Source: JBBSAT01 sp044223665
Lineage (GTDB): Bacteria; Myxococcota_A; Polyangia; Polyangiales; Sandaracinaceae
NCBI GenBank assembly: GCA_044223665.1
Contig: JBGALT010000015.1
Coordinates: 18,505 to 82,504 of the forward strand
DNA length: 64,000 nucleotides
Direction of reading: 5' to 3'
The notes under the pieces are model-generated. The model ran no database searches, was not told where the DNA came from, and worked only from the letters and a program-made list of their open reading frames with translations. Position numbers and translations under genes: made by a program. Shown here one piece after another: positions 33,900-41,957 of the stretch. Numbering within the stretch: the first letter of the stretch is position 1; each line of letters begins with the position of its first letter.

Positions 33900-36056
33900 A
33901 TGCGACGTTCCTCGCAGGTGATGACGCGGACGGATCGAGCCTTCGCGATCTCTCGAGCGCTCGCCCTCGTGCTCGTGCTCGCGGTGCCCACACGCGTGCG
34001 TGGCCAGGACGCGCCCGTTCCGCCGGAGATTGCGGCGCTCGTGCGCAGCGGAGACGACGCCGCGGCGCTCGCGGCCCTCACCGCCTTGCCCGAGCGCGAT
34101 GGCGCGGCCCACTACCTCGAAGGACGCCTGCACGAGCGGCGCGGCGAGCTGAGCGAAGCCGCCGCCGCGTTCGCGCTCGCCACCGGGCTGCCTGGCGCGC
34201 TCGCCCGCGACGCGGACCTCCGTCGCGGCCGCGCTCTGCTCCATGCTGGCGATGCGGAGGGCGCGGAGGCCGCGCTCGCCCCGCTCGCGCCGGGCGACGC
34301 CCTCGTCCGCGCGCTCGTGGCCGAGGCGGTGCTCGCCCGAGGAGATGCGGCGCGCGCCCGGCCGCTGCTCGAGGCGGTGATGATCGACGCGGCGCGCGAC
34401 GTCGATACGTTCGCGGCGCGGATGGAGCTGGCGGAGGCGCAGCTCGCCCTCGGCGACCGCGAGGCCGCGACGCGAACACTGCGCACGCTCGTGGTGGCCC
34501 GTCCCGAGCACCCGGATGCAGACGAGGCGATGGCGGCGCTGCGGCTGCTCGATCCCGACGTCACGCTCACGCTCGAGGAGCACCTCGATCGCGCCGAGCG
34601 GCTGACGCAGGCGCATCGCGCCGCCGACGCCACCGCCGAGCTCGAGGGAGTCCCGACGCCGCGCACCGGCGCCGCGCGCCTCTTGCACGTGCGCGGCATG
34701 GCGCTCTTCGAGGCGCGCCGCTACGAAGACGCCGCGGAAGTGCTGCACGACGCCGCCGCCGCGCGCGGCAGCACGACGGTGGCCACGGACGCGTTCCACG
34801 CCGCCCGTGCCCTGCTCCGCGACGGACAGAGCGTGGCGGCACGCCGCGCGCTCCGCGCGTTCGTGCGCGCGCACGCGGACGATCCGATGGCCATCGAGGC
34901 CGAGTACCTCGCGGCGCGCAGCGAGCTCGATCAGGGTGGCGCCCACGCGGCGCGCGCGATGCAGCGCTTCGTCGACGGGCCCCGGGGTCGCCAGCCGACC
35001 GACTTCGGCCGCGAGGCGCGCTTCTCGCTCGCGATGGCGGCGCTCGATGCCGAAGACGCGGTGGACGCCGCACGGCGCTTCGAGCTCTACCGCACGAGCG
35101 TGAGCCGCGAGCTCGATCGCCACCGCGCCGACTACTGGCGCGCGCGCGCGCTCGAGCAGGCGGGCGAAGGGCGGGTGGCCTTCGATCTCTATCGCCGCCT
35201 GGCGCGCGAGGAGCCGCTCGGCTGGTACGCGATCCTCTCGCGCGGACGGCTGGTCGACGCCGGCGAGCCCGAGCCGGCGCCGCTGACCGGCGCCGCGCTT
35301 CCGGACGAGCCCGCACCGCCCTTCGCCCTGCCCGAGGACGCGGCGCTCTACGCCGGCCTCGGGCTCGATCGGGACGCCGCCGATGCGCTGCGCCGTGCCT
35401 CGACGGGCCTGCATCGGAGCGATCCCCCGCGCGCGCTCGCGGCCGGCTACCTCTCTCTCTTCGACTTCCGTGACGCGTATCGCGTGGCCGCCTCGGAGAG
35501 CGCGCTCGAGCATCCGCCGAGCGGCGCCGCGCAGTGGGCCTGGGACGCCGCGTACCCACGCGCGTTCGAGACCGCCGTGCGCGAGGCCGCGCGCGTCACG
35601 CGCATCGAGCCCGAGCTCGTCTGGTCGGTCATGCGCCAGGAGAGCACGTTCGATCCCGAGGTCGTGAGCTACGCCGACGCCATCGGGCTGATGCAGCTGA
35701 TGCCGGCGACGGCCGCCGCCGTCGCTCGTCGCACGGGCACGAGCTACGCGCGGAACCTGCTCTTCGATGCGACGACCAACGTGCGCCTCGGCACCGCCTA
35801 CCTCGCCGAGCTCCACCGCCTCTACGGCGTGCCCCTCTGCTTCTCGGCCTACAACGCCGGCGAGCACCGCGTCGAAGAGTGGCTCGCGCGCGGCGAGCGC
35901 GACCTCGATCGCTTCGTCGAGGACATCCCGTACGCGCAGACGCGCAACTACACGCGCCGCGTCACCGCGAGCCTCGCCCACTACCGCTTCCGCGACGCGC
36001 CCGATGCCGGCTGGCCCGACCTCGGCCTCCCCGCGCGCGTCGGCCACGCGCCGTGA
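33900..36056 (+). CDS. Soluble lytic murein transglycosylase (Slt-type) with TPR-rich N-terminus
   Basis: The 718-residue exported protein has a signal peptide (LALVLVLAVPTRVRGQD), a long helical solenoid of TPR-like repeats (about 45-530, for example AARPLLEAVMIDAARDVDTF and ADEAMAALRLLDPDVTLTLEE) and a C-terminal SLT domain (about 555-690). The catalytic Glu581 is in WSVMRQESTFDPEV, followed by AIGLMQLMPATAAAVARRTG, NVRLGTAYLAEL and SAYNAGEHRVEEWL. Such enzymes cleave the MurNAc-GlcNAc bond of murein to form anhydro ends. The N-terminal superhelix resembles the doughnut domain of Slt70. The last 95 bases overlap the convergent membrane-protein gene. Confidence 0.9.
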   Translation: MRRSSQVMTRTDRAFAISRALALVLVLAVPTRVRGQDAPVPPEIAALVRSGDDAAALAALTALPERDGAAHYLEGRLHERRGELSEAAAAFALATGLPGALARDADLRRGRALLHAGDAEGAEAALAPLAPGDALVRALVAEAVLARGDAARARPLLEAVMIDAARDVDTFAARMELAEAQLALGDREAATRTLRTLVVARPEHPDADEAMAALRLLDPDVTLTLEEHLDRAERLTQAHRAADATAELEGVPTPRTGAARLLHVRGMALFEARRYEDAAEVLHDAAAARGSTTVATDAFHAARALLRDGQSVAARRALRAFVRAHADDPMAIEAEYLAARSELDQGGAHAARAMQRFVDGPRGRQPTDFGREARFSLAMAALDAEDAVDAARRFELYRTSVSRELDRHRADYWRARALEQAGEGRVAFDLYRRLAREEPLGWYAILSRGRLVDAGEPEPAPLTGAALPDEPAPPFALPEDAALYAGLGLDRDAADALRRASTGLHRSDPPRALAAGYLSLFDFRDAYRVAASESALEHPPSGAAQWAWDAAYPRAFETAVREAARVTRIEPELVWSVMRQESTFDPEVVSYADAIGLMQLMPATAAAVARRTGTSYARNLLFDATTNVRLGTAYLAELHRLYGVPLCFSAYNAGEHRVEEWLARGERDLDRFVEDIPYAQTRNYTRRVTASLAHYRFRDAPDAGWPDLGLPARVGHAP

Positions 36057-36642
36057 CGCCGACGGCCGGGTGCCGGCTGGGCCAGGCGTCGGCCGCGAGC
36101 CCGCGCGCGAGGGGCGTGAGCGCGAGCGAGGCACACGCGTAGAGAAGCGGAAGCCAGGGCGCCACGCCGAGGAGGCGAGCGTCCGCGTACGAGAAGGCGC
36201 CGCCGTGCACCAGCAGGATCTCGACGAGCGCACCGCCGAGCGCCGCGAAGGCCGCGTGCGCCGCGGCGTGGGCCATCGGGGGACGACCGCTGGCGAGGTA
36301 CGTGGCGACGACGAGCGCGGCGAGGACGAGCGCACACACGGCGCCGCGAAAGACGCCGCTCGCGAGGTAGGCCCCGACGAAGAGCCCGAGCGCCGCGAGG
36401 GCGCGCCCGGGCGTCGGCGGCGGGACGACGCGCCCGAGGGCGCGCTCGACCACGACGGGGAAGGTGCCGACCGAGACGCCAGCCGCCGTGAAGAGAGGTA
36501 CGGTCCACGCCGCGATCCCGAAGCGCCACGGGCTCGCGTACCAGGTCGTTCCGGTCGCGACGTGCCATGCGTCCAGAGCGACGCCGAGCGTCGCGCCGAG
36601 CAGGCCGAGGACGAGTGCCGCCCGCGAGAGGCTGCCGCGCAT
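35962..36642 (-). CDS. Integral membrane protein, unknown function
   Basis: The 226-residue protein has about six membrane helices: ALVLGLLGATLGVALDAWHV, then RFGIAAWTVPLFTAAGVSVG, ALAALGLFVGAYLASGVF, GAVCALVLAALVVATYLA, AFAALGGALVEILLVHGGAF and LPLLYACASLALTPLARGLA (read in parts). The pattern DAWHVATGTTWYASP followed by WTVPLF somewhat resembles INSIG-type membrane proteins, but this is a guess. The final 35 residues are Arg/Gly-rich because the gene overlaps the end of the transglycosylase on the other strand, and a shorter functional end is possible. Confidence 0.62.
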   Translation of the reverse strand: MRGSLSRAALVLGLLGATLGVALDAWHVATGTTWYASPWRFGIAAWTVPLFTAAGVSVGTFPVVVERALGRVVPPPTPGRALAALGLFVGAYLASGVFRGAVCALVLAALVVATYLASGRPPMAHAAAHAAFAALGGALVEILLVHGGAFSYADARLLGVAPWLPLLYACASLALTPLARGLAADAWPSRHPAVGVTARGRRARGGRGRASRHRARRGSGSGRGSR

Positions 36643-36753
36643 CGCGGAAGAGGATAGCGCGGAGTGACAGGTGTCGCCGAACGCGCGACCTCGACGGGGT
36701 GTGATCGGTGGCGGTGCTCAGCGGCGACGCGCCGCGATCCCGGCCTTGATGCC

Positions 36754-36775
36754 GCGTCCGAGCAAGCTCGGACGC
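36754..36775. repeat. Strong hairpin inside the MITE-like element
   Basis: GCGTCCGAG and CTCGGACGC form a perfect 9-bp stem around a 4-base CAAG loop. No T-tract follows. Confidence 0.7.
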
Positions 36776-36840
36776 TCGCCCTCCCCCTCTGGGCGCTGCT
36801 CACGGCCGGTCGGCCGCTGCGCTGCGTCCTCGAAGAGCAG

Positions 36841-36864
36841 GCCTATAGCCAATTGGCTATAGGC
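36841..36864. promoter_or_regulatory. Perfect 24-bp palindrome, possible operator
   Basis: The half-site GCCTATAGCCAA is followed directly by its exact inverse, giving a perfect 24-bp dyad centred on CAATTG. It is an AT-rich island in a GC-rich region, lies between divergent genes and is inside the mobile element. It could bind a dimeric regulator such as a TetR- or MarR-type protein, or it may be a structural part of the element. Confidence 0.45.
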
Positions 36865-37057
36865 CCCGCCGCCAGGCGACGCCTGAAGACCGGTCTCACG
36901 ACGCGACATGCAGCAGGCCTCGACCGTTCTGCGCAGCCGCCCCGTTGCAAGACTTCACCACCGCGCTGGATCACACCCACCTCGACGCGGATGGGACGAA
37001 CTGCCTCGCTCGAAGACGAGGCTGACTGCGCGCGCAGCGGCGGGTACGCTCCCGCCC

Positions 37058-37552
37058 ATGATCAAGCCCGGTGATTCCCTCCCCGAAGCCACTCTCTTCG
37101 AGTCGACCGAGCTCGGCGAGTTCTGTCCCGTCGCGCCCGCGAAGGTGAGCACCACCGAAGCCGCGAAGGGCAAGCGCGTCGTCGTGTTCGGGCTGCCGGG
37201 CGCGTACACGCCGACGTGCTCGGCCAAGCACGTGCCGGGCTACCTCGCGCACCTCGACGCGCTCAAGGCCAAGGGGGTCGACGAGGTCTGGTGCGTGAGC
37301 GTGAACGACGGCTTCGTGATGGCGGCGTGGGCGAACGACGAGAAGGCGCTCGGCAAGATCCGCTTCCTCGGCGACGGCAGCGCGGAGCTGGCCAAGAAGC
37401 TCGGGCTCGACGTGGAGATCCCCGGCATGGGCGTGCGCATGAAGCGCTTCTCGATGCTGGTCGATCAGGGCGTCGTGAAGACGGTCAACGTCGAGCAGCC
37501 GGGCAAGTTCGAGGCCTCGAGCGCCGAGACCATGCTCGGGCAGCTCTCGTGA
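37058..37552 (+). CDS. Peroxiredoxin, Prx5-type
   Basis: The 164-residue thiol peroxidase reduces hydrogen and alkyl peroxides in the cytosol. The peroxidatic Cys54 is in FGLPGAYTPTCSAKHVPGY, followed by DEVWCVSVNDGFVMAAWA with a second Cys (Cys79), GLDVEIPGMGVRMKRFSML, and a C-terminal helix. This PGAYTPTCS signature and length are characteristic of Prx5-type enzymes, which reduce with glutaredoxin, glutathione or thioredoxin. The ATG at 37058 gives the standard length, and upstream sequence is part of the mobile-element region. It lies two bases before the aldolase gene start, so the two are co-transcribed. Confidence 0.92.
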   Translation: MIKPGDSLPEATLFESTELGEFCPVAPAKVSTTEAAKGKRVVVFGLPGAYTPTCSAKHVPGYLAHLDALKAKGVDEVWCVSVNDGFVMAAWANDEKALGKIRFLGDGSAELAKKLGLDVEIPGMGVRMKRFSMLVDQGVVKTVNVEQPGKFEASSAETMLGQLS

Positions 37553-37554
37553 GC

Positions 37555-38292
37555 ATGCCGCCTCCCGCCGCGGACGAGCACGCGCTGCGCGTCGATCTCG
37601 CCGCCTGCTACCGCCTCATCGCGCTCTTCGGCTGGGATGATCTCGTCTTCACGCACATCTCGGTGAAGCTCCCCGGCGAGGAGGCCTTCCTCATCAACCC
37701 GTACGGGATGCTCTTCGACGAGATCACGGCCTCGTCGCTCGTGAAGATCGACGCGAGCGGGAACAAGCTCGCACCGAGCCCCTACCCGGTGAACCCGGCC
37801 GGCTTCGTCATCCACAGCGCGATCCACGCGGCCCGCTCCGACGTCGCGTGCGTCCTGCACACGCACACGGTCGCGGGTGTCGCCGTGTCCTCGCAGCGGG
37901 ACGGGCTCTTGCCTCTGTCGCAGCAGAGCACGATCGCGCTCGCTTCGATCGGCTACCACGACTACGAGGGCATCGCGCTCCGGGACGACGAGAAGCCGCG
38001 CCTCGTGCGAGATCTCGGCGAGGCCACCTGCCTCGTGCTCCGCAACCACGGCCTGCTCACCGTCGGGCCGAGCGTCGCGGACGCGTTTCTCCAGATGTAC
38101 AACCTGCAGCGCGCCTGCGAGATCCAGATCGCTGCGCAGGCCGGCGGCGCCGCGCTGGTGAGCGTCGATTCGCGGATCGTGCAGGGCGTCCGCTCGAACG
38201 TCGCGGCCGTGACGCGCGGCCTCGGCGGCGCGCTGGCGTGGCCGGGTCTCTTGCGCCGGCTCGACCGCGTGCTTGCCGGCTACGCGGACTGA
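37555..38292 (+). CDS. Class II aldolase/adducin family protein
   Basis: The 245-residue enzyme has the zinc-dependent class II aldolase fold: LIALFGWDDLVFTHISVKL, FLINPYGMLFDEITASSL, the zinc ligands in VACVLHTHTVAGVAVS (two His) and the later CLVLRNHGLLTVGPSVADA (His). The acid/base Glu of L-fuculose-phosphate aldolases is not evident. This fits the subgroup without aldolase activity, or sugar-phosphate aldolases with altered specificity. It starts two bases after the peroxiredoxin stop, probably co-translated. The substrate cannot be predicted from context. Confidence 0.85.
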   Translation: MPPPAADEHALRVDLAACYRLIALFGWDDLVFTHISVKLPGEEAFLINPYGMLFDEITASSLVKIDASGNKLAPSPYPVNPAGFVIHSAIHAARSDVACVLHTHTVAGVAVSSQRDGLLPLSQQSTIALASIGYHDYEGIALRDDEKPRLVRDLGEATCLVLRNHGLLTVGPSVADAFLQMYNLQRACEIQIAAQAGGAALVSVDSRIVQGVRSNVAAVTRGLGGALAWPGLLRRLDRVLAGYAD

Positions 38293-38416
38293 TGGACGAA
38301 GGCGAGCGGAGCGCGCCGGCCGAGGGCGCGAGCTCGCCGCGGCGGCCGACGATGACGTGATCTATCGGCGCGACGGGGGCCGGGGAGCGCTCGTCCGTCG
38401 CTACAATGGCCGGGTC

Positions 38417-39337
38417 ATGCAACGCACCCCACTGGCTCTCGCGCTCGCCGCTCTCACCGTGTCGACCGCGCTCACCGGCTGCAGCTCCCCGACCTCGCGC
38501 GCCCCCGATGCGGCGCTCGGCCGCGACTCGGGCGCGGCGGTGATCGACGCGAGCCGGGGCGATGCGAACCGAGACGCGTTCACCTCGGGCACGCCCTCGT
38601 TCGTCTACGGCAGCACGCGCTCGGCGCTCTACCGTCTCGACGTCGACTCCGGCACCGTGAGCCTCGTCGGCGACTACGACTGCATCTCGCTGTCCACGGA
38701 CGTCGCCGACAGCGGCGACGGAATGACGGACATCGCGATCGACGGCAACGGGCGGATGCTCGGGGTCGGCCGCGGCGCGCCCGGCGCCGACGGACACGTC
38801 CTCGTGACGGTCGACGAGACCCGCGGCAGCTGTACCCAGATCGGGCCCGTGCTCCGGGACGGCCAGCCTTCACGCGTCCAGGGCCTGAGCTTCGTTCCGG
38901 TCGGCACGCTCGATCCGAGCGCCGAGGTGCTGATCGGCACGGACGGCTCGGGCGCCTACTTCAGGATCGATCCACGGACGGGCGCGGCGACCACGGTGGG
39001 CATCATCATGACCGGCACGGACACGCGGGGCGGAGATCTGGTCTCGGTGCACGACGGATCGACCTGGATGATCACCAGCGACAACGCCTTGGTGACCTTC
39101 GATCTGGCGACCGGCGCCGGCCTCAGCGAGCGCGCCGTGACCGGTCTTCCCGCGGGCGAGTCGATCGGGTGGGGCATGGGCTTCTGGGCTGGGCGCGTGT
39201 ACGCGTTCAGCTTCATGGGCCGGCTCTACGCCGTCGACCCCGTGAGCGGCGCGGCGGTCGAGATCCCCATCCAGGACGCGCCGCCGGACCTCTCGTTCCG
39301 CGGCGCGGCCGTCACGACGTTCGCCCCGCTGATCTGA
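38417..39337 (+). CDS. Lipoprotein with beta-propeller-like domain
   Basis: The 306-residue lipoprotein has lipobox TALTGC (Cys22) and an Asp/Ala linker. The mature part (about 55-306) consists of repeated strand units such as FVYGSTRSALYRLDVDSGTV, MTDIAIDGNGRMLGVGRG, EVLIGTDGSGAYFRIDPRTG, NALVTFDLATGAGLSERAV and RVYAFSFMGRLYAVDPVSG. These read like blades of a beta propeller. No catalytic motif is visible. It is probably an envelope protein, and the nearest family would be PQQ-like or NHL-like repeat proteins. It is convergent with the next lipoprotein gene. Confidence 0.68.
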   Translation: MQRTPLALALAALTVSTALTGCSSPTSRAPDAALGRDSGAAVIDASRGDANRDAFTSGTPSFVYGSTRSALYRLDVDSGTVSLVGDYDCISLSTDVADSGDGMTDIAIDGNGRMLGVGRGAPGADGHVLVTVDETRGSCTQIGPVLRDGQPSRVQGLSFVPVGTLDPSAEVLIGTDGSGAYFRIDPRTGAATTVGIIMTGTDTRGGDLVSVHDGSTWMITSDNALVTFDLATGAGLSERAVTGLPAGESIGWGMGFWAGRVYAFSFMGRLYAVDPVSGAAVEIPIQDAPPDLSFRGAAVTTFAPLI

Positions 39338-39355
39338 CTCGGGGCCCTCGGGACG

Positions 39356-39976
39356 TCAGAACACGCAACCGACGGTGAGTGGCTCGGACCACGCGCGCGC
39401 TCCGTCGGGCACCCCGGGGCCGGTGAGGACGAGCGCGACCCGAACCGGCGTTCCGCAGGGGACGATGTCGCAGCCCGAGAGCCCGGCGCCGCCCGCGAGG
39501 GAGCCCGCCACCTTCGAGAACGCGACCGACTGCGTGGCGCCCGGGGCGATCGCGGGGAGATCGATCGGATCCACGTCGAAGGTGGCGAGCGTCTGTCCGC
39601 CCAGCAACTGGACGAGCAGCCCGCTCTCGACGTGGAGCGGCCCGAGCGGCGAGCCCGCATCGTTGGTCACCCGAAGGGTGCCGGTGATCGGCAGCGGATC
39701 GGGAGGCACCGCGGGCATGCAGTCCTCGCTGAGCGTCGTGACGAGCGTCATCGCCGTGAACGAGACGCTCGCATCGTTGGGCGCCGGCGCGTCGAGACCG
39801 ACATCGACCACGCTCGCGTCGTCTTCGACCGGTGCGGCATCGTCGCCGACGTCGGCCGTGCTCGCGTCGACGGCCCCGGCATCGGGGCCCGCCGACGGTG
39901 AGCTGCACCCCGGCGAGATCGACGCGAGCAAGAGCAGCGCCGCGCATCCACGCGCGTAGGAGGAGGAGGAGAGCAT
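39356..39976 (-). CDS. Lipoprotein of unknown function
   Basis: The 206-residue lipoprotein starts at the ATG at 39976, preceded by a GGAGG-like sequence, with lipobox ISPGC (Cys24) and a long Asp/Ala/Gly linker (about 28-70). The mature domain (about 70-206) has beta strands: FTAMTLVTTLSEDCMPA, ITGTLRVTNDAGSPLGP, SGLLVQLLGGQTLATFDVD, AGLSGCDIVPCGTPVRVALVL and EPLTVGCVF, with four or five Cys. It looks like an immunoglobulin-like or CARDB-type sandwich. It lies 19 bp downstream of the propeller gene on the same strand and may belong to the same transcript. Confidence 0.65.
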   Translation of the reverse strand: MLSSSSYARGCAALLLLASISPGCSSPSAGPDAGAVDASTADVGDDAAPVEDDASVVDVGLDAPAPNDASVSFTAMTLVTTLSEDCMPAVPPDPLPITGTLRVTNDAGSPLGPLHVESGLLVQLLGGQTLATFDVDPIDLPAIAPGATQSVAFSKVAGSLAGGAGLSGCDIVPCGTPVRVALVLTGPGVPDGARAWSEPLTVGCVF

Positions 39977-39995
39977 CAGGCGCCGCCTTTCACGT

Positions 39996-41327
39996 TCACG
40001 GCATCGGCCGGGCGAGGGTCTCGGGCGCGACCCAGTAGATGGCATCGCCGTTGTCGTCGGCCACGTACATGCGACCGTCGGCGCCGAACGCGATGTCGGC
40101 CGGACGCAGCATGCGCGCCGCCGCGGTGTTCTGGACGCCGAAGCCCCCGAAGAAGAGCGTGAAGCCATCCGTCGGTACGTGCGTCGTCGGATCCGTGGGC
40201 GTGCAGTAGACGCCCTCCCCCTCCCACGGCGGCGACGTGTAGAAGCTCCCGTGCTGGGCCAGACAGAACGCGCCGTTCATGGGGCCGGTCCACACGCCGG
40301 GCTCCCAGTCGAACCCGAAGGGCGAGTTGCCGAGCGGGACCACGATGTCCTCCGCGGTGACGGCGCTGCAGTCGGTCCCCGACACGGCCGGCAGGTCGGG
40401 CCCGGCGCAGCAGGGGTAGCCGTAGTCGGTGGCGGCCCGGAGCACGAAGACCTTCTCGCGCGCGCCGTACGAGCCACCGCCGTCGTCGCCCATCTCCGTC
40501 ACGACGCAGAGGTCGGTGCCCGCGCGGCAGCGCACGTACATGGGGTTGCGTAGACCGGTGGCCAGCGTCGTCGGCGCGCCGCTCGTCAGCTCCGCCACGT
40601 AGCCCGTGTCGGTGGAGGGGCACGCGGAGTAGACGACGCCGTTGGACACGTACATCGTCCCGTCGCTCGCGCGCGCCAGCCCGTGCGTCCAACGGCCTGG
40701 CGTCGGGACCGCGCTGATCACCTGCGGGGTCTCGCTCGCGGCGCGCTGGCCCGCGGTGTAGCCGACGCGCATGACCGAGCTCGTGGTCGTGAAGTACACC
40801 GCATCGGGGGCGAGCACGATGCCGTGCACGTCGGGCACGCCCGAGACGAACGTGTGCACCTCGGCCACGCCGTCGAGGTCGTCGTCCGAGAGCACGAGGA
40901 TGGCTCCCGGCCCACCGCTCGCCCCGCCCGGCGTCGCGAGCGAGGGGGCGCTCACGAACAGATCGCCGTTCGGCGCCGCCGCGAGGACGCGCGGCTCCAT
41001 CACCGGCGAGTGCGAGAGCACGCCGTCGGGCGAGGCCGCGAAGAGCCGCGCGCAGTAGCCCGCGGGCAGCACGGCCTCGGGCACGGGCATGCCGACGCTG
41101 CACCACGTGCTCCCCGGCGGAGCTCCGGTGTCGTTCGCCCACGCGTCGTGGGTGGCCGCGTCGTGGGTGCCCGAGTCGCCGGGCCCCGTGTCCGCCACGC
41201 CGGAGTCGAGGGGAAGCGGCGCGGGGGGCGTCTCGCATGCAGGAGTGCAGAGCGCGAGCACGGCGACGGCGAGCGCCGCATGCGCGCGGATGGAGTGTCG
41301 GGCCACGTCGGTCGTTCCTTTCGTCAT
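39996..41327 (-). CDS. PQQ-type sugar-dehydrogenase-like propeller lipoprotein
   Basis: The 443-residue protein has lipobox CTPAC and a DxG linker, and then a six-bladed propeller-like domain: PRVLAAAPNGDLFVSAPS, GAILVLSDDDLDGVAEVHTF, HGIVLAPDAVYFTTTSSVMRV, HGLARASDGTMYVSNGVVYS, LRNPMYVRCRAGTDLCVVTEMGD and a GYPCCAGPD Cys pair. It ends with PADIAFGADGRMYVADDNGD. It resembles glucose/sorbosone dehydrogenases. The key PQQ-contact residues cannot be confirmed by eye. Its ATG overlaps the stop of the cytochrome-like lipoprotein gene (ATGA), suggesting an electron-transfer pair. Confidence 0.75.
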   Translation of the reverse strand: MTKGTTDVARHSIRAHAALAVAVLALCTPACETPPAPLPLDSGVADTGPGDSGTHDAATHDAWANDTGAPPGSTWCSVGMPVPEAVLPAGYCARLFAASPDGVLSHSPVMEPRVLAAAPNGDLFVSAPSLATPGGASGGPGAILVLSDDDLDGVAEVHTFVSGVPDVHGIVLAPDAVYFTTTSSVMRVGYTAGQRAASETPQVISAVPTPGRWTHGLARASDGTMYVSNGVVYSACPSTDTGYVAELTSGAPTTLATGLRNPMYVRCRAGTDLCVVTEMGDDGGGSYGAREKVFVLRAATDYGYPCCAGPDLPAVSGTDCSAVTAEDIVVPLGNSPFGFDWEPGVWTGPMNGAFCLAQHGSFYTSPPWEGEGVYCTPTDPTTHVPTDGFTLFFGGFGVQNTAAARMLRPADIAFGADGRMYVADDNGDAIYWVAPETLARPMP

Positions 41328-41803
41328 CGCGGCGCTCCGGCCGCGATCCACGCGTGCAGCACGTTCGCCTCGGAGAGCGTGAAGCCCTCCGAGATCGGAG
41401 AGAGCGGCGGCATCGGCTCGCCACACGGCCGACCGGGGTCGGCGCATCCGGGCAGCTGCGCGTAGCAGCCGTCGAGCTTCAGCCAGAGGAAGCTCCACTC
41501 CGGGTGGCCCGGCGCGACGCGCGGGATCGACGGGTACAGCGCCGATGGATGGTCGACGAGATCGTCGTAGAGCGAGGGGCCGACGAGCTCGAGCTGCCCC
41601 TGGCCGCCGGGCCCGTGGCACACGGCGCCGGCCGCACAGCGCCGCACGAAGAGCGCCTGCACGTCGGCGAACGTGGCCGCGCCGCCGACGTCGATGAGCT
41701 CCGGCCCGCAGTCGATGCTCGGCCCCGCGTCGGGCGGCACGCTCGCACTGTTTCCGCATCCGACCAGCCCGACGAGGGCGAAGACCCAACGGCAAGAAGC
41801 CAC
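41324..41803 (-). CDS. Cytochrome-c-like lipoprotein
   Basis: The 159-residue protein starts at GTG 41803 with a short signal and lipobox GLVGC. The mature part has FADVQALFVRRCAAGAVCHG, a planctomycete/myxobacterial c-type haem site with CxxxxxCH spacing rather than CxxCH, then LYDDLVDHPSALYPSIP, LWLKLDGCYAQLPGC and the C-terminal FTLSEANVLHAWIAAGAP helix. The altered spacing leaves haem attachment uncertain. It overlaps the next gene by four bases. An alternative ATG at 41814 is in a different frame. Confidence 0.7.
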   Translation of the reverse strand: MASCRWVFALVGLVGCGNSASVPPDAGPSIDCGPELIDVGGAATFADVQALFVRRCAAGAVCHGPGGQGQLELVGPSLYDDLVDHPSALYPSIPRVAPGHPEWSFLWLKLDGCYAQLPGCADPGRPCGEPMPPLSPISEGFTLSEANVLHAWIAAGAPR

Positions 41804-41957
41804 GGGAGGGCCATGCGCGCCGAGAGCCTCTCTCCCACGGGCAAAACTCACAGCGAGCCACGCGCCGCCGAGGGGATCGCGACGCGTGGTCGCGGTGCTT
41901 GCCGGGCGGGCGCCTCCGGACCTACCCGGCCGGCGTTTGCGCGTAGGATGGGCGCGC

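Larger units (their letters stand above)
36697..36978. mobile_element. MITE-like non-autonomous element with TIRs and 9-bp target duplication
   Basis: The left end 36697-36716 and the inverted right end 36959-36978 match at 16 of 20 positions: GGGTGTGATC, four mismatches, then GCGGTG. The direct repeat ACCTCGACG lies immediately outside both ends (36688-36696 and 36979-36987), exactly as a target-site duplication would. The 282-bp interior holds a 9-bp hairpin (36754-36775) and a perfect 24-bp palindrome (36841-36864) but no transposase. A 9-bp duplication is typical of some IS4- and IS5-family elements, so a related autonomous IS may exist elsewhere in the genome. Confidence 0.75.
36643..37057. 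other. 415-bp divergent intergenic region
   Basis: This is the only stretch over 300 bp without a credible gene. It separates the divergently transcribed membrane-protein and peroxiredoxin genes and contains the 282-bp MITE-like element with its target duplication. The few short ORFs across it show no protein-like pattern and are not called. Confidence 0.7.

Noticed and set aside
36664..37074. Short ORFs across the 36.7-37.0 kb spacer
   Set aside because: No signal peptide, domain or protein-like pattern is seen in any frame. The region is better explained by the MITE-like element.
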